A stretch of DNA of 64,000 bases, from positions 1-64,000 of the forward strand of contig JBOGBH010000052.1 of NCBI GenBank assembly GCA_051656125.1, written 5' to 3'. The notes under the pieces are model-generated. The model saw only the letters and a program-made list of their open reading frames with translations. It ran no database searches and was not told the DNA's origin. The DNA is from CAMREV01 sp051656125 (GTDB lineage Bacteria > Bacillota_I > Bacilli_A > Mycoplasmatales > Mycoplasmoidaceae). Shown in pieces: positions 45,624 through 55,658 of this stretch. The stretch's first letter is position 1. Every line of letters begins with the position of its first letter. Position numbers and translations under genes: made by a program.

Positions 45624-46041
45624 AATATATATAGCATCAGATCATGCAGGTTTTGAAATGAAAGAATCAATTAAACAAGTAATGAACAATCTTTCATTTA
45701 TAGATTTAGGTACAAAATCACCTGAATCAGTAGATTATCCTGATTATGCTTATGCACTAGCTAATGAAGTAAAAAAAGATAAAGATGCATTAGGTATTTT
45801 AATTTGTGGAACTGGCGTTGGAATGTGTATGGCTGCTAACAAAGTTGATGGTATTAGATGTGCTAATGTAACTTCTACTACTTTTGCTGAATTAGCAAAG
45901 CAACATAATAATGCAAATGTAATTTCTTTAAGTGCAAGATATGTATCAGTTGAAGAGAATGTTAAAATAATAAATGCTTTTTTATCTTCTACTTTCGAAG
46001 AAAGACATTTACAAAGAATTAATAAGTTAAATATAAAATAA
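45616..46041 (+). CDS. rpiB: Ribose-5-phosphate isomerase B
   Basis: 141 residues. ASDHAGFEMK at residues 7-16, DYPDYA near 42, and CGTGVGMCMAANKVDGIRCA near 67 with the catalytic cysteine region mark the RpiB/LacAB family. It interconverts ribose- and ribulose-5-phosphate; with rpe at 38987 it gives both steps around ribulose-5-phosphate. It may be coupled to the membrane protein gene it overlaps. Confidence 0.95.
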   Translation: MTKIYIASDHAGFEMKESIKQVMNNLSFIDLGTKSPESVDYPDYAYALANEVKKDKDALGILICGTGVGMCMAANKVDGIRCANVTSTTFAELAKQHNNANVISLSARYVSVEENVKIINAFLSSTFEERHLQRINKLNIK

Positions 46042-46058
46042 TTAGAATGAGAAATTAA

Positions 46059-47195
46059 ATGGAATTTAGGAAATTAATAACTAGCGAATCTGTAAGTAAA
46101 GGTCATCCTGATAAAATTTGTGATCAAATCAGTGATAAAGTACTAGATGCTTGTTTAAAGGGTGATAAAAACTCAAGAGTTGCTTGTGAAGTTTTTGCTT
46201 CTAATAGACTAATCGTAATTGGTGGAGAGATAACAACTAAAGCATATGTAGATATTGTTAAATGTGCATGAGAAGTATTAGAACCACTTGGTTATAATGA
46301 AAATGATTTTACTATTATTTCAAACGTAAATTCTCAATCTGCTGATATTTCACAATCTATTTCTCATTCGATTGGAAAAATATGTGCTGGAGATCAAGGA
46401 ATTGTTTTTGGCTTTGCAATCAACGAAACAAAAGAACTAATGCCATTACCAATTATGCTAGCACATGATTGCTTAAGAGAATTAGAAAATAAAGTTAGAA
46501 AAAATCATATTAAATGAGTTAAATCAGATTCTAAATCACAAGTTACTATTGATTATACTAATAAGAATAAATTAAGAATTGACACAATGTTAATGAGTGT
46601 TCAACATTCAGAAGATTATGATCCAAAGAAAATGAATGAATTAATAAGTGAAGTAATGTTAGATGTTGCAAGAAAAAGAAATTTAAATTTAGACTTTACA
46701 AAAATAATAAATCCATCAGGAAAATTTACAATTGGCGGACCAATTGGTGATACAGGATTAACAGGTAGAAAAATCATTGTTGATACTTATGGAGGATATT
46801 CTAAGCATGGTGGTGGAGCTTTTAGTGGAAAAGATCCAACTAAAGTAGATCGATCAGGTAGTTATTATGCAAGATATATTGCAAAACATGTTGTTGCTGC
46901 AAAATTAGCAGATGCTTGTGAAATTCAAATAGCATATTCAATTGGTAAGCCAAAACCTATTGCTATATATTTAGATACATTTAATACAAATAAAATTTCT
47001 AATGAAAGTATTTATGAAATAATTAACAAAACATTTAATTTTGATATTAAATTTATGATTGATCATTTGGAATTAAAAAAACCAATTTATTATAAGACTT
47101 CTTTCTATGGCCATTTTGGAAAAGATGAAAATTTCTCATGAGAAAAATTGGACAAACTAGAAAATATTAACAAAATAAAAAATAAATTTAGTTAA
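46059..47195 (+). CDS. metK: S-adenosylmethionine synthetase
   Basis: 378 residues. Signature parts are SVSKGHPDKICDQISD near residue 12 (ATP and Mg sites), GDQGIVFGFA near 113, and GGGAFSGKDPTKVDRSGSYYAR near 252. It makes SAM for the methylases in the window (prmC, trmK). A terminator overlaps the stop codon. No S-box riboswitch was seen upstream. Confidence 0.97.
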
Positions 47196-47206
47196 ATTTA
47201 TTTTTT
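47177..47206 (+). terminator. Terminator after metK
   Basis: Exact 14-bp arms AAAAAATAAATTTA and TAAATTTATTTTTT flank GT; T-run follows. Confidence 0.78.
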
Positions 47207-47250
47207 ATTTTATAATTATGTAAATGTGAAAAAATAAAAAAGGGTAAAAA

Positions 47251-48819
47251 ATGATTTATACAAAAAAAAAGTTAAATGAAATAAATGTAGAGGGGAAAAA
47301 AGTAATACTAAGATTAGATCTTAATGTTCCAATGAGTCATGGTCAAATTTTAGATGATAATAGAATAAAAGCTGCTTTGCCAACTATTCAATATTTATTA
47401 GATAAAAATTCTAAAATTATTATTTTATCTCATTTAGGTAGAATTAAAAATAATGATGATAAAGAATCAATTGACAAATCTTTAGAAGTTGTTTATTTAA
47501 ATATAAAAAAGAGACTTGCTTCAAACAATGTTTATTTTAATCATGGTACAGATGAAAAAGAAATAACAAAAGCTGTAGATGATCTAAAAGAAGGAGAAAT
47601 CTTAATTTTAGAAAACACAAGATTCTATGATGTCGATAGCAAAGGATCAGTTGTTAAATTAGAATCTAAAAATGATCCTAAATTAGCTAAATTCTGAGCT
47701 TCACTAGGAGATGTATTTGTTAATGATGCATTTGGAACTTCTCATAGATCTCATGCTTCAAACGTTGGTATTGCAAAAAATATTAATGAATCTGCAATTG
47801 GTTTATTAGTTGAAAAAGAATTAAATATGCTTTCTCAAGCTTCTGAAAATCCTGAACAACCTTTAGTTGTTATCTTAGGTGGAGCTAAAATTGCTGATAA
47901 AATCAAAACTATTGAAAAAATATCAAAAGTGGCTGATAAAATTCTTATTGGTGGAGGAATGGCGTTTACATTCTTAAAAGCTCAAGGTAAAGAAGTTGGT
48001 AAATCATTAGTTGATGAAAGTAGTATTCCTGTTGCTAAAAGATTTATTGAAGAGTTAGGTGATAAATTAGTTTTACCAGTTGACTTTAATTGTGCTGAAT
48101 CAATTCCTGCTCAATGATCATTAAAAATAAAAGAAGGAATGGAATTCCCAGCTGATATGATTGGTTTAGATATTGGTAAAAAATCTATTAAATTATTTTG
48201 CAATGAAATTAAGCAAGCTAAAACAATCATTTGAAATGGACCAATGGGAGTTTTTGAAGATCCTAAATTTTCTCACGGTACTATAAAAGTATGTAAAGCA
48301 ATTTACAAAAAGACTAAAAAAGGTGCATTTACATTAATTGGTGGTGGTGATTCTGCTTCTGCTGCAATTAAATTTGGTTTTGAAAATGGATTTACTCATA
48401 TTTCAACTGGTGGAGGTGCTTCGCTTGCTTACTTAGAAGGAACGCCATTACCAGGAATCGAAGCTATATCAAATCATGGCGATGTAAAACCAATGAAGAT
48501 TGAAAAAGAAAAAGATGCTAATGAAAAAATTAAAACATCATCTAAAAAAGCTTCATCTTCAAAGGCAAAAACCGCTTCTAAAAAGACAGATGCAAAAGTT
48601 AAAGTTGATTCTAAAAAAGCAACTCCAGCTAAATCATCTTCTAAACCTGTTGCAAAAGCTAAGACTGATACGAAAAAATCAACTCCAGCTAAAGCTTCAT
48701 CTTCTAAGTCTGCTTCTAAAAAACCTGCTGGAAAAGCTGCGACTTCAAAACCGAAAGCTAATTCTAAAAAAGCAACTCCAGCTAAAGCAAAGGCAAAAAC
48801 ACCAGCTAAGAAAAAATAA
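47251..48819 (+). CDS. pgk: Phosphoglycerate kinase with lysine/alanine-rich C-terminal extension
   Basis: 522 residues, against about 400-415 for PGK. The PGK part is complete to about residue 412: VILRLDLNVPM near 18, SHLGR near 61, NDAFGTSHRSHAS near 157, VILGGAKIADKI near 206, IGGGMAFTFL near 232, IWNGPMGVFED near 329, and GGGDSASAA with STGGGASLAYLEG near 385. From about residue 418 to the end (DNA 48505-48816) the chain is only K, A, S, T, P and a few D/V. It carries KKATPAK, KKSTPAK and KTPAKKK repeats, like a histone H1 tail. The frame is unbroken into this tail, so it is part of the protein. Confidence 0.95.
48505..48816 (+). repeat. Low-complexity (S/T)PAK-type coding repeat in pgk tail
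   Basis: Repeated codons for KKATPAK/KSSSK/KAKT. The segment is less AT-rich than the surrounding DNA and lies fully within the pgk frame. Confidence 0.75.
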
Positions 48820-48825
48820 TAAATT

Positions 48826-48855
48826 AATAAATAGTATTAACTATTTATTTTTTTT
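48826..48855 (+). terminator. Terminator after pgk
   Basis: Arms AATAAATAG and CTATTTATT, 6-nt loop, then a T-run of about nine. Confidence 0.8.
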
Positions 48856-48869
48856 TTTATAATAAAAAT

Positions 48870-49442
48870 ATGAATAAGCAAAATATCACATATAAAAACA
48901 ATAGAATAACATACAACATCTGTGAAACAGGTTTGTTAATGGGACTTACATTGGGCGTTTATTACTTGCTAAGCTCATTATCAATTGGACAATTAATAAG
49001 TTTTGATATTCATTGAATATTTTATATTTTAGGAATAATAGTAATTAAAGATAAATCTTTTAGATTATTTTTCTTTTTCTCTATTCCTTTTTTAAGTATG
49101 TTTAGAGGTAATATTATTGCAATAAATCACTTTCAAGTGTTTGTTGAATATTTTCTTGTTTATTACTGTTTCTTTTTATTTCTCTTTTTCAATTGATTAA
49201 CTGATAAAAAAAGTAGTAAAGTTCAATTTGTTGTATTTGTTTCTTTTTTGATAATATCTTTTTTTATTAGACTAATGTTACATACTATATCTGGAATCTT
49301 ATGATGGGGAGCAAATAGCTTTGAAATGTCAATTCTAATTAATATTAGAATTCTAATCTTAGATTGGATAGTAGTTGTTCCTTTAACAATTATCACTTAT
49401 CCAAGTTTGAAACTATTTTATAAACAACAAAATAAAAAATAA
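48870..49442 (+). CDS. thiT: ThiT-like ECF transporter S component (putative thiamine)
   Basis: 190 residues, visible only with TGA as Trp. It has about six hydrophobic segments and few charged residues. Two blocks match the thiamine-binding S component ThiT: QVFVEYFLVYYCFFLF near residue 91 and the later helix ending LMLHTISGILWWG near 135 (ThiT has HFIAGIIFW). S components capture a vitamin and dock to a shared EcfA/EcfT module, which is not in the window. Thiamine would suit the ThDP enzyme Dxs. FolT- or other S components are the alternative. The gene has no strong ribosome site and follows a terminator. Confidence 0.62.
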
Positions 49443-49461
49443 GAATTATTTCTTATTTTTT
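49434..49461. terminator. Bidirectional terminator between thiT-like and ABC-F genes
   Basis: Exact 12-bp arms AAAAAATAAGAA and TTCTTATTTTTT, 4-nt loop. It overlaps both stop codons. Confidence 0.82.
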
Positions 49462-51008
49462 ATTGATCATTTTTCTACATCTCAAACTTCAGTAACAATC
49501 CCTTTATAAAACTCAGGCTCATGACTTACTAATAGAATAGAACCATTATACTCTTTTAAAGCCCTTTTAAGCTCATTTTTAGCTAGTTTATCAAGGTGGT
49601 TGGTTGGTTCATCAAGAACTAATAAATTAGTAGGCTTATTGATTAATTTACAAAGCTTTGCTTTTGCTTGTTCACCCCCACTTAATGATTTAAGTTTACT
49701 TTCAATATGATCTCTTCTTAAACCACATCTAGCAAGAGCTGATCTAACTACTTGGTGATTACGATCTTTCTCATCAAATGACTGTCATACATCTTCTAAA
49801 CATGTTAATTCAGATTGTTGACTTTCTTGTTCAAAGTAACCTAATTCTATATAGTTTCCCATAGTGATTGAACCAGAGATTGGTTTAATGATTGAAATAA
49901 GACTTTTTAATAAAGTAGTTTTACCCAAACCATTTGTACCAATAATTGCAATCTTTTGTCCTTTTTCCATTAAAAAGTTTAAAGGTAAAGATAATGGCTT
50001 ATCATAACCAATAACTAAATCTTTTGTTTCAAAAATTAGTTTTGATGGATCTCTTGCTTCTTTAAAAATAAATTTAGGTTCAATTGGTTTTTTATTTAAT
50101 TCAATCTTTTCAATTTTATCTAGTGCTTTTTGACGAGATTGAGCCATTGCTGCAGTTGATGCTCTTGCTTTATTCTTAGCAATAAAAGTTTCCATTTTAC
50201 CAATTTGCTTTTGTTGTCTTTCGTAAGCTGCTGCCATCTTTTCTTGATTTAAATCATAAACTTTAATAAAATTGTCATAATTACCAACATACCTATTTAT
50301 TTTATGATTTTCAATGTGACAAATAACATTTGTAACAGCATTTAAAAATTCAAGATCATGTGAAATTAAAATAAATGCATTCGGATAATCTTGTAAGTAT
50401 GTTTGTAATCATCTAATATGTTCTTCATCTAAATAGTTAGTTGGTTCATCTAAAAGAAGGATATCAGGAGATTCTAGTAATAGTTTTGCTAATAAGATTT
50501 TAGTTCTTTGACCACCTGAAAGTTCTGAAACATCTTTATTTCAACCGATATTGCTAACACCTAAACCATCACAAACTTGATCTATTTTAGCATCAATTTC
50601 ATAAAAACCGCTATGGTCTAAGTGGTCTTGGATAACACCTGCTCTTTCCATATATTCGTTCATTTGTTCATCAGTAGCACTAGTCATTAAATTATATAGT
50701 TCAACCATTTCTGCTTCTTGTTGAAACATATGATCAAATGCTTTTTTTAAATACTCCCTTAAAGTAGTGTTTTTTCCAAGATCTGTATGTTGATCCATAT
50801 AACCAACAGTTAGTTTAGGATTTCATTCAATTATTCCTTCACTTGGTTCTTCTTTTTTAGAAATTATTTTCATGAATGTTGATTTACCTTGACCATTGGG
50901 ACCAACTAAGCCAAGATGATCACCTTTATATAATGTAAAATTTACATCATCAAAGATAATTTTAGGTCCAAAGTTTTGAGACAACTCTTTTACCTTTAAA
51001 ATACTCAT
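49446..51008 (-). CDS. ABC-F family ATPase (ribosome-associated)
   Basis: 520 residues with two ABC domains and no membrane part. Domain 1 has Walker A GPNGQGKST near residue 37, signature LSGGQRTK near 163 and Walker B LLLDEPTNYLD near 183. The P-tRNA-interaction linker lies near 225-300 with YERQQKQIGKMETFI. Domain 2 has GTNGLGKTT near 355, LSGGEQAK near 437 and VLDEPTNHLD near 457. All catalytic residues are kept. ABC-F proteins act on stalled or initiating ribosomes; it resembles YbiT/Uup-type housekeeping members rather than a clear resistance type. Confidence 0.92.
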
Positions 51009-51086
51009 ATTAGCTCCTTATCAATTAATTTAACTATTATATAATAACAAAAAAACATTATTGATAAATGATTTTTGAAAAAAAAT

Positions 51087-51113
51087 AAAAAAATAATTTA
51101 TTATTATTTTTTT
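51087..51113 (-). terminator. Terminator after the Nif11-like repeat gene
   Basis: Exact 11-bp arms AAAAAAATAAT (51087-51097) and ATTATTTTTTT (51103-51113). Confidence 0.65.
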
Positions 51114-51147
51114 ATTATCCATAAATAATATATTATTTTAAAATAAT

Positions 51148-51957
51148 TTATTTTTTGTTATTTGTTTTTATCTTTTTTTCACTCAAATTTTTATCTATTT
51201 TTTTATTAATGTAATCCTCAAAACCTTTTTCATCAAGTTTTAATTTTCCTGTTCCATCATCTTTATATAAAAGTCTTAATGTTTCTTCATCATATATAAA
51301 ATTATTTTTATTTGCATGATTTACAAGTTCATCAATTGAATAGCCATCATTTATTAATTTTTTAATTTCTATGTCGTTCTTAACTTCTTTAATAAAAATT
51401 CTTAATTTACTATCTTTTTTATTACTTCTTTTTGCATCTTTTTCTTCTATCGTTTCAGTTATTTTTTTATTTATGTAATCTTCAAATCCTTTTTCATCAA
51501 GCTTTAATTTTCCATTTTCATCAGCTTTATATAAAAGTCTTAAAGTTGCTTCATCATATGTGAAATTACCTTTATTAGCATGATCTACAAGTTGATCAAT
51601 TGAGCAACCATTATTTATTAATTTCTTAATTTTGATATCACTTTTTACTTCATTAATGAATTTTTTAATTTTTGTATCTTTAACCTTATCATTATCTAAT
51701 TTTATATTTTCCATTTCTTTCTTAAATTTCTTATCTATTTCTTTATTAAGATATTTTTCTAATTCTTTTTCATCAAGTTTTAATTTTCCAGTTTTATCAG
51801 CTTTAAATAAGATTCTTAATGTAGCTTCATCATATGTAAAGTCATTATTAGCTCCATGAGCTACTAGTTCATCAATAGAGCAATCTTTTTTCATTAGTTT
51901 TTTAATTTCTTTTTGGGTTTTTACTTCTTTAATAAAGTTTTGTAATTTATTTATCAA
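51148..51957 (-). CDS. Protein with three tandem Nif11-like domains
   Basis: 269 residues made almost wholly of three copies of a 68-residue unit (about 5-72, 97-164 and 185-252). Each opens with FIKEVK...EIKKL, then CSIDELV or YSIDELV.HANK.NF, YDEATLRLLYKAD, and GKLKLDEKGFEDYINKK. The first 45 residues of each unit fit the Nif11 pattern (F...V..D.EL...L......EL...A...GF.....EL). Nif11 domains are known as leaders of RiPP precursors and in nitrogen fixers. Here there is no core-peptide tail with GG or Cys/Ser/Thr clusters and no maturase nearby. There is no signal peptide. Role unknown; the family call is by eye. Confidence 0.65.
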   Translation of the reverse strand: MINKLQNFIKEVKTQKEIKKLMKKDCSIDELVAHGANNDFTYDEATLRILFKADKTGKLKLDEKELEKYLNKEIDKKFKKEMENIKLDNDKVKDTKIKKFINEVKSDIKIKKLINNGCSIDQLVDHANKGNFTYDEATLRLLYKADENGKLKLDEKGFEDYINKKITETIEEKDAKRSNKKDSKLRIFIKEVKNDIEIKKLINDGYSIDELVNHANKNNFIYDEETLRLLYKDDGTGKLKLDEKGFEDYINKKIDKNLSEKKIKTNNKK

Positions 51958-52025
51958 TTTATTTACCTTAAATTCATTTATTATTTATTTTAATTTTATT
52001 ATAATTTTTTCAATTATTATGTATA

Positions 52026-52063
52026 AAAATCAGAAATATTATAGGATTAATATTTCTGATTTT
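52026..52063. terminator. Hairpin after DnaQ-like gene
   Basis: Exact 16-bp arms (52026-52041 and 52048-52063) around TAGGAT, with A/T ends. It can end minus-strand transcripts. Confidence 0.7.
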
Positions 52064-52114
52064 AATTTATTATTAACTTTTAAAATATAGTCAATTTTAT
52101 GACCTTTTAAAAGG

Positions 52115-52648
52115 TTAGATTATGAATGATTTAAGTCTAAATCAAATTTTTTCAAGTAAGATTGCGCAATAAGGTGCACTTAACATTTTTTCAGGATTAT
52201 ACATAATTCCTAATTTACTAGATAATTGTTCTAAAGATAAATCAGCATCGAAACCAACAATTTGTTTAGAAAGTTCTAAAGCATCAATTGTTGATAACTC
52301 TAATGAGAAACCATTTTCTTTAAATATTTTTTCTAATAAAGGGTAAGCAAACTTATCTCCATTATATGTAAAAAGAATTGAATCTTGAAAAACAGAAGAT
52401 ATATTATCTAAAGCTTCTAGTTTAGCAACCCCTTCACTTTCAAGTTTTTTAGAAGTTATTCTATTCTTTCTTGTTATATGACCAGGTATTGGTTTTGAAT
52501 TTTTAATAAAGAAATTCTCTTTATTAATCATTTCATTATTTATATAAGTTCTGGCTGCGAAATAAAGTATTTCAGAATTTAGACCTTCTTCTGTGGTTTT
52601 TACGTCAAAAATTACTATTTTTCTGTCCTTAAATAAATCTTTTTTCAT
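52115..52648 (-). CDS. DnaQ-like exonuclease-fold protein with altered catalytic residues
   Basis: 177 residues. ATG 52648 has ggag 5 nt upstream. The fold outline of a 3'-5' exonuclease is visible: IVIFDVKTTEEG near residue 12, FTYNGDKFAYPLLEKIF near 92, and LSLEQLSSKLGI near 140. In active enzymes the first motif is DxE and the second carries N..FD. Here they are D15-V-K17 and NGDKFA, so two metal-binding acidic residues are missing. The protein ends WFRLKSFII after one TGA-Trp. It is probably inactive as a nuclease; a structural or binding role is inference. Confidence 0.7.
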
Positions 52649-52742
52649 TATCACTCCATTGATATTAATTTGTTAAATTTAATATTATATAAAACAAAAT
52701 ATATGTATATTATAATATATATGTTTAAAAAATGAGTAAATA

Positions 52743-53237
52743 ATGTTAAAAAAAATTTTGATTTGTTCTGATACTCATGGCAACAATAAATACTTAGAAG
52801 AAGCAATTGCGCTAAATAAGCCAGATGTTGTTTTACATGCAGGTGATTTTTGTTGTAGCATTAGTTTAATTAAAGAAATGGTTGACTATGTTGTTAGCGG
52901 AAATAATGATACAGTTGGTGAAGAAGAACTATATTTTTCATTATTTGGAGTAAATGTCTATATGACTCATGGTCATCAATTTATTTCATACTTTTGTAAA
53001 TCTAATGAAAATTCAAAGAGAATCTATAAATCAATAAGAAATAAAGGTTTAAATTTAATTGTTTATGGTCATACTCATGTCGAAGAAGTTGGTTATGTTA
53101 AGAAAACATTAATAATCAATCCTGGGTCTATTTCCTCTCCTAGAAATAGTTCAAACAGAAAGAGTTATGCAATCATTACTATCAAAGATAATAAGATTGT
53201 TGAAAAAACATTTGATGAAATAATAAGATACATATAA
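52743..53237 (+). CDS. YfcE/MJ0936-type metallophosphoesterase
   Basis: 164 residues. Metal ligands are all visible: CSDTHGN at residues 8-14, LHAGDFC near 34, VSGNND near 56, MTHGHQ near 76 and VYGHTHVEEV near 104, then NPGSISSPR near 126. Members hydrolyse phosphodiesters such as cyclic nucleotides or small phosphorylated compounds; the substrate is unknown. It is divergent from the DnaQ-like gene. Confidence 0.9.
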   Translation: MLKKILICSDTHGNNKYLEEAIALNKPDVVLHAGDFCCSISLIKEMVDYVVSGNNDTVGEEELYFSLFGVNVYMTHGHQFISYFCKSNENSKRIYKSIRNKGLNLIVYGHTHVEEVGYVKKTLIINPGSISSPRNSSNRKSYAIITIKDNKIVEKTFDEIIRYI

Positions 53238-53600
53238 TTAAACATCTCCAAGGGGCTTTTTTAGGTGATTTAAATTCTCTATTATTGCTAAAAATTATAG
53301 AATCTAATAAACCAAAACATTCTTTATTATTTAATTAGCTAATAATAAAGTTAGATTAGCTAAATATTAAAGTCTGAAATTATTACACTATAATATAAAC
53401 TTATTGATTTTTTATCAATTATAAAGAAAAATATTAATTAAAATATCGACACATATTGTTTTAATTATAAATGGTTCAAAAATAAAAGAATATTATATCT
53501 AATTAGATGTATCAATTAATACATCAATGACAAAAAGAATAATAAAAATTAATTGAAAATATAAATATTAGCGATTAATAAAATGATAAAATTAATTAAT
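53238..53600. other. Gene-free AT-rich stretch with small hairpins
   Basis: No coding frame is supported. There is a short open stretch near 53255-53337 that would read GAFLGDLNSLLLLKII but lacks a start and may be a decayed gene remnant. Small dyads are present at 53402-53420 (ATTGAT...ATCAAT) and 53507-53526 (GATGTAT...ATACATC), and TATAAT occurs at about 53389-53394, which could serve lspA or a small RNA. Confidence 0.4.
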
Positions 53601-54233
53601 ATGGTTGATAACAAAAAAAATATTTTAGAAATCATTTGTGATTATTTTAAAAAAGCAAATAATAAAAATACAGCAATTTGAAAAATTGTAATTTTTTGCT
53701 TCCTTGCTTTAGTTGTAATATTACCATCATTTTTAATTAGAGATTTTATGTTAAATTCAGAGAACCAAGATTTTAATTTTATGGGAAACTTTATTGAAGG
53801 AAATATTGTAAGCAATACTGGAGTTGGTTTAAGTATTGCAAATGGCAATCCCGTTCTTGCATATGTTTTACAAGGTTTTTCAACATTTATTCCATTGGTA
53901 ATATTTTTATTTTCACAAAAAAAATTAATGGATATAGGAACTTTACTTATGTTTTTTGGAGGAATGTCAAATTTTATCGATAGATCAATTTATGACAACT
54001 TTATTCATTTAGCAAATGCACCTGGAATTGTTCCAGAAAATGCTGTAGTTGATTATTGAAGATTCGGATTTGTTAGTAATAGTTTTATATTCAATTATGC
54101 TGACTTATTTATAAGCATAGGAATAATATTATTAATTATCAGTTTAGTATTTATATTAGTAAATGTTTGAAAAGAAGATGAAAAGAAAGAAAAAATAAAA
54201 AAAGAAGTAAAAAATGAAAAAAATAATAAATAA
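53601..54233 (+). CDS. lspA: Lipoprotein signal peptidase
   Basis: 210 residues, with longer termini than usual. Four transmembrane segments surround the aspartyl protease motifs: FFGGMSNFIDR near residue 113 (GG..N..DR with the first Asp) and VVDYW....FNYADLFISIG near 150 (second Asp). NTGVGLS near 73 matches the family NxGAAF region. It cleaves diacylated prolipoproteins such as those at 34000 and 36742. Its 3' end overlaps rluD by 20 nt. Confidence 0.92.
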
Positions 54234-55116
54234 AACATTTGATGAAGAAAGAGTGGATAAATTTTTAGTTAATGAACTAAAAATATCAAGAAACAAAGTA
54301 TTAGCATTAATTAAAGATTTAAGAGTAAAAATAAATGATGAATGAGTTCAAAAACCTGGTCAATTATTATTTTTAGATGATGAAATTACAATTTATAATG
54401 TTGAAACAATTAATGTAATGAAACCAATAAAAATGAAATTAGACATAGTCTATGAAGATGATAATTATTTAATAGTAAATAAGCCAAGTGGTTTGTTAGT
54501 TCATTCTTCTTCTTTTAATGAAGAAAACACTTTAGCTGCAGGAATTAAATATTATTTCCAAAGTAAAAATATTTACTTTCCAGATGATGATTATCGTTGA
54601 GGAATTTGCCATCGACTTGATAAATATACAAGCGGATTATTAATTGTTGCAAAGAATTTAAAAGTTCAAGAAACATTAATGGAATTAATTAAAAACAAAA
54701 GTGTTAAAAGAGAATATATTGCAATCATTAATAAAACACTAGAAACAAATAAAATGAAAATTGATGTTCCAATAAAAAGAAATAAGAAAGGAAAACTAAA
54801 AATGATTCCTTCAAATGATTTTGATGCTAAAGATGCAATAACATTTATTGAAAAAATAATAGATTATGATAATTTTTCAATAATTAGATGTATTTTAGAA
54901 ACAGGAAGAACTCATCAAATCAGAGTTCATTTGCAATACTTAAAAAGACCAATTGTAAATGACCCACTTTATGGAAATAATAAAATTTATAATAGTTATG
55001 GTCAATATTTATATGCAAGTAAAATTGAGTTTGAAGATCCCTTTACAAAAGAATGAAAATCTTTCAAGGCGCCTTTACCAACAGAATTTGAAAACTTTAT
55101 TAGGGAAAATACATAG
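54214..55116 (+). CDS. rluD: Pseudouridine synthase, RluD/RluA family
   Basis: 300 residues. An S4-like RNA-binding domain (residues 1-70) is followed by the catalytic domain with the Asp motif HRLDKYTSGLLI near 133, VNKPSGLLVHSS near 87 and GRTHQIRVHL near 230. It makes pseudouridine in 23S rRNA. lspA-rluD is a standard Firmicutes pair. The tag stop shares a G with the GTG start of tsaB. Confidence 0.93.
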
Positions 55117-55658
55117 TGAAAAACATTCTTTTTATTGATACTTGTAATTCTAGGTTAGTTCTATCATTAATAGTTGATAACAAGATAATTGATACCTTAT
55201 ATTTTAAAACAAATAAAAATATGACAGAAATATTTAATGATCAAGTAGATCTTTTTTTAAAAAGAAATAGTTTTGATAAGAAAAATATTAGCCATATATA
55301 TGTTTTAAATGGCCCTGGTAGCTTTGTAGGTATTAAAGTAGGTTTAGTGTTCACAAACTTATTTGCAAAGCTTAATAACTCTAAAATATACTTTCTTGAT
55401 ACTTGTTCGTTTCAGCAGACTAATGAAAAACAAATTTCAATTATTGATGCAAAAGGAAAAAAATATTATTGTAAATTTGATAATAAAGAAATTACTTTAG
55501 AAAGTATAGAAAAAATTAATGATATTGCAAAAGAAAAATGTTATAAAATATTAGATAATTCTGATAATTATATATTTGAAGAATGCTGAAATTATAATAA
55601 AAATAAATTTATTGAAGTAGAAGAGGTAATTGGTAATTATGTTAAGAAAGCAATATAG
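55116..55658 (+). CDS. tsaB: tRNA threonylcarbamoyladenosine biosynthesis protein TsaB
   Basis: 180 residues from GTG. ILFIDTCN at the start and NGPGSFVGIKVGL near residue 66 are TsaB marks. TsaB is the non-catalytic ASKHA partner of TsaD in t6A formation. It is short compared with 220-230 in other bacteria; the C-terminal subdomain is reduced, as in other mycoplasmas. It overlaps rimI by 20 nt. Confidence 0.88.

Noticed and set aside
46042..46058. S-box riboswitch before metK
   Set aside because: Only 17 nt separate rpiB and metK; no room for a riboswitch.
48505..48816. pgk tail as a separate downstream gene or a frameshift artefact
   Set aside because: The frame runs without a stop from the PGK core into the tail and ends at TAA just before a terminator; no separate start with a ribosome site is seen.
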